Source: JBCCRH01 sp039208045 | GTDB taxonomy: Bacteria > Bacteroidota > Bacteroidia > Chitinophagales > Saprospiraceae | Assembly: GCA_039208045.1 (NCBI GenBank) | Contig: JBCCRH010000402.1 | Location: 1-5,519 of the forward strand | Length of the DNA: 5,519 bases | Reading direction: 5' to 3' | Part shown: piece after piece, positions 1-5,519 of the stretch | How positions within the stretch are numbered: position 1 is the first letter of the stretch | How the letters are laid out: every line of letters starts with the position of its first letter | Program-made: the position numbers and the translations under genes | The notes under the pieces: generated by a model | Database searches by the model: none | The model's input: the letters and a program-made list of their open reading frames with translations, nothing else | Told to the model about the DNA's origin: nothing

Positions 1-1
1 G

Positions 2-2194
2 GAGTTTAAGATTTTTGATCCTGACCTGCGTAATAAGCATTTTGTAGAGCGTATTAACTCGCCCAATGGCGAGGACTATCTGTATGTTTTTCACAATATT
101 AAGAAAGGCACCTACGTGCTGATGCACTACAATTTGATAGAGCAGAAAGTGAATACGCCAATCATTTGCCATGGGTTTACGCTATTTCCCAATGGAGAAT
201 TGGCCTACTTCAGAGCAGAGGAGGAGCCGACCAAGCATCATTTAGTGCAGCTTTGGCAAACGCCTTTCGTGGCAGGAGAGCAGGTACCTTCGGAGTATAC
301 GGATTCTTACCTCTATAAAGTGGGGAACAAAGATATTGTACGTGCTATGGCAGAAGCGTACGAAATCCTCATCTTGGTCGGAAAAGACGATAGCTACTCG
401 GATTTATACAATGACCTAGCCAAGAAGTGTACCGATATATTGGATAGTTATTATTGGATTGATAAGCAGGAGGCTTTTTCCCTACACGAGCCGCTATTGC
501 AAATTCAGGCCACGGCTAGTGCTGCTATTGAAGAGTATGAGAAAAAGCTCAACATACAGCGCAATACAGAGGCAGAACTAGAGCGGGTGCGTACAGCAGC
601 ACTTGATCTTTTTCAGAAGGTGCAGCGGCAGTCGTTTGATAGTGTCGACCTATTTGTGGAAGCTTTGGCGCAGCTTAGGAAGATGCGTGGGCAGATCATT
701 TCCCTGCGGGAGTTGCGCTACAACGATCCGGAGCTCATTGAGCAGCTCGAAGAAGAGGCGGTCATTAAAAGTGAAAAGTTATCGGAAGACTGTGTTCGTT
801 TTTTGCTGGAGCCGGATGCGCTAGCGCCTTATCTCGCAAAGATAGAAGGGCATCAATCATTCATCGCTCAAGTCAAAACCGCTAAGGAAGCAGAAGAGCT
901 AGAGGAGGCGATTGACCATACGGCAGAAGAACTACAGCTGCTCATTGATATTGTCAGTAACCTCAAAATTGAGGATGCCACGCAAACCACTCGCATTATC
1001 GATAACATTTCGAGTATGTATGCGAGTCTGAACCAAGTAAAAGCAGGTATTAAGCGAAAGCTAAAAGACCTGATGGGGACCGAGGCACAGGCTGAATTTG
1101 GGGCGCAGCTCAAGCTGCTGGATCAAGGCTTGATTAACTTTTTAGATGTAGCTACTACACCAGAGAAGTGTGATGACTTTTTGACCAAGCTGATGGTGCA
1201 GGTGGAAGAGTTGGAGAGCAAATTCTCCAATTATGATGGTTTTGTGGAGACCTTGGCCGAAAAGAGAGAAGGAATCTACACCGCTTTTGAGCAGCGTAAA
1301 AAGCAGTTAGTAGAAGCCCTCAATAACCGCACAGCAAGCCTCGTACGAGCGGCGGAGCGCATTCTGAGCGGCGTAAAAACACGCATGAGTACGCTCAATG
1401 AGGTGAGCGAGATCAATGGTTTTTTTGCAGCAGACCTAATGATTGAGAAGGTACGCGACATTATTCAGCAACTCACTGATCTCAACGATAATAACAAAGC
1501 GGATGGGCTGCAAGCACAGCTCAAAACGATCAAAGAAGAGAGTATCCGACAGCTGCGCGACCGTAAAGAGTTGTTTGTGGATGGCAAAAATGTGCTGCGC
1601 TTTGGCAAGCATGCATTTAGTGTAAACGTACAACCCCTCGACCTAACCATTGTGCAGCAAGACGGCGAACTGTACTACCACCTGACGGGAACCAACTTTT
1701 TTGAGCGCATTGAAGATGAGCAAATAGCGGGAACGAAAGAAATTTGGAATCAAGCGCTGATTTCTGAAAATGAAGCCTTGTACCGCGCCGAATATTTGGC
1801 CTATCAGCTATTCAAAGAGGGGGTAGGGAAAGAGATAGATCCTGTTGATTTACAGGGGGATAGCTTAGAGTCGAGCCTTTTGGAAGAGGTGCAACAAGCA
1901 GCTGCTACGCGCTTCAATGAAGGCTATACCAAGGGTATTCACGATGAGGATGCCGCCCAGATTTTACAGGCGCTTCTCCATATCCACTCCGGCATTGGTC
2001 TGTTGGCTTTTTCGCCAAATGTTCGGGCTTTTGCGCATTTGATCTGGGAGCGCTTTTTGCCTGCCGATACCAAAGCACTGCTCACGCATCAGCTAGAGAG
2101 TGCGCAGGACATTCTTGCAGTATTCCCGAATACGCATGAGTTTGACTATTTGATTGAGGAGATTCGCTTGGCCATGAAGGAGTTATCGCTTTAA
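2..2194 (+). CDS. DUF3686-type 'DNA repair ATPase' family protein, 5'-partial, no AAA domain visible
   Basis: The reading frame is open to the left edge, so the true start lies upstream; a GTG at 116 is only an internal valine. The visible 730 residues match, from memory, the DUF3686 family of large proteins named 'DNA repair ATPase'. Conserved blocks are SPNGEDYLYVFH near residue 21, ICHGF...FPNGELAYFR...EPTKHH...QLWQTPF at residues 55-89, FGKHAF...QPLDLT...HLTGTNFF at about 534-567, YRAEYLAYQLF at 594-604, and FNEGYTKGIHDEDAAQIL at about 637-654. Between roughly 165 and 530 lies a long, charged, mostly helical stretch, likely coiled coil. There is no signal peptide or membrane segment in the visible part, so it is probably cytoplasmic. 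Full-length relatives carry a C-terminal AAA+ ATPase with a GYGKTT-like P-loop. None is present here, and the protein ends at ...LAMKELSL followed by a terminator. The DNA repair role is a family label and, to my knowledge, is not well established experimentally. Family call fairly sure; function uncertain. Confidence 0.8.
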   Translation, partial: EFKIFDPDLRNKHFVERINSPNGEDYLYVFHNIKKGTYVLMHYNLIEQKVNTPIICHGFTLFPNGELAYFRAEEEPTKHHLVQLWQTPFVAGEQVPSEYTDSYLYKVGNKDIVRAMAEAYEILILVGKDDSYSDLYNDLAKKCTDILDSYYWIDKQEAFSLHEPLLQIQATASAAIEEYEKKLNIQRNTEAELERVRTAALDLFQKVQRQSFDSVDLFVEALAQLRKMRGQIISLRELRYNDPELIEQLEEEAVIKSEKLSEDCVRFLLEPDALAPYLAKIEGHQSFIAQVKTAKEAEELEEAIDHTAEELQLLIDIVSNLKIEDATQTTRIIDNISSMYASLNQVKAGIKRKLKDLMGTEAQAEFGAQLKLLDQGLINFLDVATTPEKCDDFLTKLMVQVEELESKFSNYDGFVETLAEKREGIYTAFEQRKKQLVEALNNRTASLVRAAERILSGVKTRMSTLNEVSEINGFFAADLMIEKVRDIIQQLTDLNDNNKADGLQAQLKTIKEESIRQLRDRKELFVDGKNVLRFGKHAFSVNVQPLDLTIVQQDGELYYHLTGTNFFERIEDEQIAGTKEIWNQALISENEALYRAEYLAYQLFKEGVGKEIDPVDLQGDSLESSLLEEVQQAAATRFNEGYTKGIHDEDAAQILQALLHIHSGIGLLAFSPNVRAFAHLIWERFLPADTKALLTHQLESAQDILAVFPNTHEFDYLIEEIRLAMKELSL

Positions 2195-2224
2195 GTGATT
2201 AGTACTAGTTGATAAATACTACTG

Positions 2225-2257
2225 AAACTGCCAGTTTTGACCGGAAACTGGCAGTTT
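2225..2257 (+). terminator. Stem-loop terminator after the DUF3686 gene
   Basis: A perfect 13-bp inverted repeat, aaactgccagttt at 2225-2237 and aaactggcagttt at 2245-2257, encloses a 7-base loop (tgaccgg). It begins 30 bases after the stop codon of the upstream gene and is followed by only a short T tract broken by CG (t then tcgattct). The position and stem fit an intrinsic terminator. The short U-run means it might instead act as a 3'-end stabilising hairpin. Its presence argues that the secreted protein downstream has its own promoter and that translation of that gene does not begin at the in-frame TTG at 2209. Confidence 0.75.
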
Positions 2258-2272
2258 TCGATTCTGACCCTA

Positions 2273-2332
2273 ATGGAGAGGAACAATTTATCGGGATTGC
2301 TATTGATAGGTACAAAATCACTAGTTCTATGA
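2273..2332 (+). CDS. Possible 19-codon upstream ORF (leader peptide) overlapping the next start
   Basis: An ATG at 2273 opens a 19-codon frame, MERNNLSGLLLIGTKSLVL, ending in TGA at 2330-2332. That stop overlaps the ATG of the secreted-protein gene in an ATGA arrangement, as in translationally coupled pairs. The peptide has a hydrophobic centre and no recognisable family. No Shine-Dalgarno-like sequence is evident before it, though Bacteroidota often lack one. A frame this short is expected by chance, so this is a weak candidate recorded for its exact overlap with the downstream start. Confidence 0.15.
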   Translation: MERNNLSGLLLIGTKSLVL

Positions 2333-5265
2333 ACCGACTCGTTTACTTGTACCTGTTCTTTTTGTGCCTACCCACCAGCTTCTATGCGCAAGAAATATGT
2401 AATAATAATATAGACGATGACAACGATGGCCAAGTCGATTTAGCAGATTGTGACTGCTTTAGTAAACGGGGTAATAGTTGGCATTTTGGCGCTGGTGCGG
2501 GTGTAGATTTTAATACCAATCCACCTACTATATTTCAGAGTGCCATGAGGAGCCCCGAGGGGGGGAGCTCGATTTGTGATGAAGACGGGAATCTTCTTTT
2601 CTATTCTAATGGTGGTGGAAGACAGCCCATGCCAGGAGAAAATCCGGGAATTATTTGGGAGCGCGATGGAGCTATCATGTATGATATGATGGGCACACAA
2701 GGAGGAGGGTACAGCGCAACGAACTCCTGTGTTATTGTCAAAAAACCAAATTCTACCACCAACTATTATATGTTTACCATGGAGGAATTTGAATTTGATG
2801 TTGATGGAAATATTCCAGGGCAACCACAGGGAAGGGGCTTGTCCTATTTTGAGATCGATATGTCAGCTAATGGAGGAGATGGAGCCGTAGTACTTGCCGA
2901 TCAGCGCTTGTACGTTCCGACTTATGAATTTATGGCGGCTATTGAGCATGATAATGGAGAGGATTATTGGATTATTATTGTTCGAGATGGCGCTTTTCAG
3001 AACCGAGAGTTTGTAGTATTTGCTGCCACAGAAGATGGCGTGGAGCAAGCAGGTTCTTATCTTTTTCCTTCTGCCCTTGATGAGTTCTTTTTCTATGTAA
3101 AAGCTTCTCCTACTAGGCGACAAATTAGTGAGTGGTCTACTCAATCGGTGGTCTTTACCGATTTTGATCCTGCCACTGGGGTGTTGTCGAGCCGAACACG
3201 TATACCACAAGGAAGGTTTATCGGTGGGGAATATTCCCCCTCTGGGCGCTACTTTTATTATCTACAAGAAGAACAAGTTGGAGCACCAGAACGAACGTTT
3301 ATCCGCTTAGACCTGAGTACGCTGGCTAGCGGTGGCGTTTTTGAAGAGGTAGGCTCTTATACCTTGAATGAGCCGGTTATAGCGGCTCCCTTCCAATTAG
3401 GACCAAATAATGCGATCTACTTTCGGGATGTCGCTGGCTTCTTGGGCGCAATTACTTGTCCTGATGGGCCTAATCCCACGGTTGATCCTGAATTTATTGC
3501 TATCGACGAAGTACCGAACACCATCTTTTCGGGCTTTGCATCTAGCATCCCTAACTATCCTAATCATTACTTTTTTCGCCCTTCCGATCCACTAACGATT
3601 AGTGGAGCAACCAATTATAGTATTTGTGCAACCGATTCTGTTACGCTTTCCGTGCAGACCAATAAATGCGCTGATTTATTATGGAGTACGGGAGCTACGA
3701 CAAGTAGTATCACGGTTACAGAAGTGGGCACTTATACGCTTACTGCTACTGATGGCTGTGAGTCTGCTGAGTTTGAAATAGTGGTCTCGCCAGAAGGGCT
3801 CGATCCGATAGTGGTGGAAGCGCCAAGTGGGGTTTGCAGGGGAGCGCTTGCTACTCTTTTACCTGTAGACGTGCCTGCTGGGGTTCAAACGGAGTGGCAA
3901 ACGACCGATGGGCAATTGATTTCGGATGCGACTTCTTTATCTATTGAAGTGACTCAGGATACGGTGCTAGTAGCCAGTTTCACGGTAGCCTGTGGTACTA
4001 CACAAACTACTGTAACCATAGAAGCACTCGAAGAGCCTACCCCTAATCTGTCACTTACCGATGCGGGTTGCACCACTCCTACTGGCACAGCAGCGCTCTT
4101 GTCGCCTGACCCCAATTGGACTATTAATTGGCTAGACGGATCGGCCAATCTGCTTGGTACAGCTGCTACACTCGATAATTTGATGCCTGGAGAGTATGCG
4201 GTAGTTGTATCTAATACCTTTGGTACTGGGGAGTGTGCAGCTACTTTACCTTTCACCATCCAAGAGGTTCCTTTATTGACGATTGGAGACGTGCAAGTAG
4301 TGAATAATAGTTGCCCTGATGAGCAAAATGGTATACTGGAGGTGCTCAGTATTTTGGGCGAAGGCCCCTTTACTACAGCATGGCTGAGTGCAAATACGGG
4401 GCAAGTGCTCGGCACAGCAGCGCTGGTCGAAAACCTAGCAGATGGTACCTACCTTCTTCGCGTGACGGATGACTTAGACTGTACGGTAGAGGAAGCCTAT
4501 GAGATTAGTACGCTTCCTCAGCCTGACATTAGCGCAAGCGCCATATCTGCCTTTTGTGACAACCCTAATGGTGCTATTTTAATTGGTAATCCGTCCGATG
4601 CACTTTTGCAGCTAGCCCTTAATGGGCAAGTAGTGGAACCTTCCGGCCTGCTCGACTTACTTCCAGCAGTGTATGAGTTAGTGATCCAATCTGAAGAGGA
4701 CTGCCTTTTATTAGATACGTTATTGTTGGTAGAAAATACGATAGACACTGGTCTAAGTGGCCAGTTGATGCTTTCCAGCTTTGCCAACCGCCCTTTGCCA
4801 ATCGATTTAGGCTTGACCGACTTTAGTGATCTTACGATCGAATGGAGCCCCAGTGGTTCATTATCCTGTGCCAATTGCCCCGATCCTGTGGCGCAGCTCC
4901 GTGAAAGTACGATGCTACAAGCTACGCTTACGGATACTATTACCGGATGCACCGGCATTTATGAGATAGATATTACGATCCGGCCTGAAGAGAAAATATA
5001 CATTCCCAATGCCTTTTCGCCTAATGACGATGGAGTCAATGATTTTTTTGAAGTTTTCACCTCCGATCAGGAAGTGCTGGTTTTGACGATGCAAGTTTAC
5101 GACCGATGGGGTGCTTTGGTATTTGAGCAGAGCGGTGCTAATCGGTGGTGGGACGGCACCTTCAATGGGTCGGACTTGCCTAGTGGGGTCTATGTCTACG
5201 TAGTGCAAGTACAATTGAGTACAGGGCGAGAACTGCTGAGTGGGGATGTAGCTTTGGTACGGTAG
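2329..5265 (+). CDS. T9SS-secreted multidomain protein: Asp-rich motif, propeller-like region, SprB-like repeats, CHU_C sorting domain
   Basis: This 978-residue protein is probably exported by Sec, then carried across the outer membrane by T9SS and released or anchored at the cell surface. The start is set at ATG 2329 because a clear signal peptide follows at once: N-region MNR, hydrophobic core at residues 4-14, cleavage after SFYA (residue 20). The frame stays open upstream to a TTG at 2209, but that stretch holds the terminator. Residues 24-43 form a Cys-bounded Asp-rich motif (CNNNIDDDNDG...DCDC) resembling the MopE-like metal-binding motif. Residues about 47-415 resemble the beta-propeller-like N-terminal region of many Bacteroidota surface proteins (WHFGAGAGVDFNTNPP, EGGSSICDEDGNLLFYSNGG, and an IPNYPNHYF end). 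Ig-like modules lie at about 429-486 (LLWSTGATTSSITV) and 490-567, three SprB-like repeats at 571-804, and another Ig-like module at about 805-885. Residues 889-978 are the CHU_C / TIGR04131-type domain (IYIPNAFSPNDDGVNDFF, YDRWG, WDGTFNGSDLPSGVYVY). No catalytic domain is recognised; adhesion or gliding is inference. Confidence 0.92.
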   Translation: MNRLVYLYLFFLCLPTSFYAQEICNNNIDDDNDGQVDLADCDCFSKRGNSWHFGAGAGVDFNTNPPTIFQSAMRSPEGGSSICDEDGNLLFYSNGGGRQPMPGENPGIIWERDGAIMYDMMGTQGGGYSATNSCVIVKKPNSTTNYYMFTMEEFEFDVDGNIPGQPQGRGLSYFEIDMSANGGDGAVVLADQRLYVPTYEFMAAIEHDNGEDYWIIIVRDGAFQNREFVVFAATEDGVEQAGSYLFPSALDEFFFYVKASPTRRQISEWSTQSVVFTDFDPATGVLSSRTRIPQGRFIGGEYSPSGRYFYYLQEEQVGAPERTFIRLDLSTLASGGVFEEVGSYTLNEPVIAAPFQLGPNNAIYFRDVAGFLGAITCPDGPNPTVDPEFIAIDEVPNTIFSGFASSIPNYPNHYFFRPSDPLTISGATNYSICATDSVTLSVQTNKCADLLWSTGATTSSITVTEVGTYTLTATDGCESAEFEIVVSPEGLDPIVVEAPSGVCRGALATLLPVDVPAGVQTEWQTTDGQLISDATSLSIEVTQDTVLVASFTVACGTTQTTVTIEALEEPTPNLSLTDAGCTTPTGTAALLSPDPNWTINWLDGSANLLGTAATLDNLMPGEYAVVVSNTFGTGECAATLPFTIQEVPLLTIGDVQVVNNSCPDEQNGILEVLSILGEGPFTTAWLSANTGQVLGTAALVENLADGTYLLRVTDDLDCTVEEAYEISTLPQPDISASAISAFCDNPNGAILIGNPSDALLQLALNGQVVEPSGLLDLLPAVYELVIQSEEDCLLLDTLLLVENTIDTGLSGQLMLSSFANRPLPIDLGLTDFSDLTIEWSPSGSLSCANCPDPVAQLRESTMLQATLTDTITGCTGIYEIDITIRPEEKIYIPNAFSPNDDGVNDFFEVFTSDQEVLVLTMQVYDRWGALVFEQSGANRWWDGTFNGSDLPSGVYVYVVQVQLSTGRELLSGDVALVR
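4039..4740 (+). repeat. Three tandem SprB-like modules inside the secreted protein
   Basis: Three degenerate modules of about 72-82 residues follow one another at 4039-4272, 4273-4518 and 4525-4740 (residues 571-648, 649-730 and 733-804). Each has an early Cys followed by a Pro-containing turn, a central strand, a hydrophobic L-x-N/D-L stretch, a (G/A)-x-Y-x-(L/V)-x-(V/I) strand, and in most a late Cys. The first two are clearest: LGTAATLDNLMPGEYAVVVS against LGTAALVENLADGTYLLRVT. A 14-base identity, ggcacagcagcgct, occurs at 4084-4097 and 4411-4424, in frame both times. The third module is more diverged (LLDLLPAVYELVIQSEEDC). These resemble the SprB repeat family of Bacteroidota gliding adhesins and probably form a rod-like stalk between the N-terminal region and the sorting domain. 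The module boundaries are approximate. Confidence 0.65.
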
Positions 5266-5293
5266 CTTCAGGCGTTGAGCGCATATTAGGGAA

Positions 5294-5328
5294 CTAATTA
5301 AAGAATTGACAAAAAATTAGCAATTCTT
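5294..5328 (+). terminator. Weak AT-rich stem-loop(s) after the secreted-protein gene
   Basis: An 8-bp inverted repeat, aagaattg at 5301-5308 and caattctt at 5321-5328, lies 35 bases after the stop codon. A second 6-bp pairing, ctaatt at 5294-5299 with aattag at 5315-5320, interleaves with it, so the two stems compete. Both are AT-rich and no T tract follows, so intrinsic termination here is doubtful. They could mark a weak terminator or be chance pairings in an AT-rich spacer. Confidence 0.25.
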
Positions 5329-5360
5329 GATTCTAGCCTAACTTAAGGGCGGGAGTGAGT

Positions 5361-5399
5361 GGATTAGTGATTAAATTAGTAGAAATTAACCACTAATCC
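5361..5399 (+). promoter_or_regulatory. Hairpin in the 5' leader, ending one base before the start codon of the third gene
   Basis: Arms ggattagtg (5361-5369) and cactaatcc (5391-5399) pair perfectly over 9 bp. After one A-C mismatch the pairing continues for 4 bp (ttaa 5371-5374 with ttaa 5386-5389), leaving an 11-base loop. The 3' arm occupies the region where a ribosome would first contact the message, and ATG follows at 5401. The structure is seen in the sequence; a role in controlling translation is inference. It could instead be a DNA-level inverted-repeat operator. No comparable hairpin abuts the start of the previous gene. Confidence 0.4.
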
Positions 5400-5400
5400 C

Positions 5401-5519
5401 ATGAAAAAATATTTGCACCTAACACTGCTCTGTTGCTGCCTGTGTGGTGGCCTCCTGGCCCAAGAAATCTGTAATAACAACGTAGATGATGACAATGACG
5501 GTCAGGTCGACTTTTTAGA
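5401..5519 (+). CDS. Secreted paralog of the previous gene, 3'-partial (N-terminus only)
   Basis: The ATG at 5401 opens a frame that runs off the window after 39 codons. Residues 1-20 form a signal peptide: MKKYLH, then a hydrophobic core with four cysteines (LLCCCLCGG), ending LLA before Q21. No lipobox is apparent because no Cys has a small residue before it in the expected context, so signal peptidase I processing is likely. From Q21 the protein reads QEICNNNVDDDNDGQVD, identical to the previous gene's mature N-terminus except Ile to Val at residue 28. Both signal peptides are exactly 20 residues, so numbering aligns directly. By analogy, a large T9SS-exported protein with a propeller-like region and CHU_C domain may follow, but that part is outside the window. 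The gene lies 135 bases downstream on the same strand. Confidence 0.85.
   Translation, partial: MKKYLHLTLLCCCLCGGLLAQEICNNNVDDDNDGQVDFL

Noticed and set aside
868..1113. Antisense and out-of-frame ORFs within gene 1 (for example 868-1113 minus, 603-824 plus, 1436-1633 minus)
   Set aside because: They are embedded in a frame with clear family conservation, have low-complexity Ser/Arg/Leu-rich products and no recognisable domain.
1815..1850. Possible P-loop in gene 1 (KEGVGKEID)
   Set aside because: It lacks the GxxxxGK[ST] pattern; the residue after GK is Glu, and the surrounding block is a conserved non-ATPase part of the family.
2200..2221. tagta/tacta short inverted repeat just after gene 1
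   Set aside because: Only 5 AT-rich base pairs; expected by chance and overshadowed by the 13-bp stem next to it.
2232..2239. cagttttg as a near-match to the Bacteroidota -7 element
   Set aside because: It lies within the terminator stem and loop, departs from the consensus at the TA, and has no clear upstream -33 partner.
2209..2328. N-terminal extension of the secreted protein from TTG 2209
   Set aside because: The extra 40 residues would precede a textbook signal peptide starting at ATG 2329, and the stretch contains the terminator hairpin of the upstream gene.
2440..5214. Antisense ORFs within the secreted-protein gene (2440-2823, 2863-3210, 3954-4415, 4518-4958, 4915-5214)
   Set aside because: All lie opposite well-supported domains of the + strand protein and show no recognisable family or start context.
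5306..5334. TTGACA at 5306-5311 with a gattct hexamer 17 bases later, as a sigma70-type promoter for the third gene
   Set aside because: The -10 match is only 3 of 6, and the Bacteroidota housekeeping sigma factor favours a TAnnTTTG element, which is not present at the right distance.

Overview
The window looks like chromosomal DNA of a member of the Bacteroidota, most likely a Saprospiraceae/Lewinella-type marine or sludge filament. The main reason is a large secreted protein ending in a gliding-motility-type C-terminal sorting domain (CHU_C / type B signal of the type IX secretion system, T9SS). It also has a MopE-like Asp-rich motif directly after the signal peptide and SprB-like repeats, a combination typical of that group. 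The family-level placement is inference; no rRNA or other phylogenetic marker is present.

Layout, all on the + strand. (1) Positions 2-2194 hold the 3' part of a gene for a DUF3686-type 'DNA repair ATPase' protein. Its start lies before the window, and it ends without the AAA+ ATPase domain I expect at the C-terminus of this family. (2) Positions 2195-2328 are intergenic, with a strong 13-bp stem-loop that probably terminates gene 1, and a possible 19-codon upstream ORF whose stop overlaps the next start codon. (3) Positions 2329-5265 encode a complete 978-residue T9SS-exported multidomain protein: signal peptide, Asp-rich metal-binding-like motif, beta-propeller-like region, Ig-like and SprB-like modules, CHU_C sorting domain. 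(4) Positions 5266-5400 are intergenic, AT-rich, with two alternative weak stems and a clear hairpin ending one base before the next start codon. (5) From 5401 to the window edge is the start of a second protein whose first mature residues nearly repeat those of the previous gene, so the two are tandem paralogs.

Gene 1 is functionally unrelated to the secreted proteins and appears separated from them by its terminator. The two secreted proteins probably form part of a tandem array of cell-surface or extracellular proteins delivered by Sec and then T9SS. I see no RNA genes, mobile elements, CRISPR arrays or phage genes. The points most worth a second look are the missing ATPase domain of gene 1, the paralog pair with a shared unusual motif, and the hairpin abutting the third gene's start codon.
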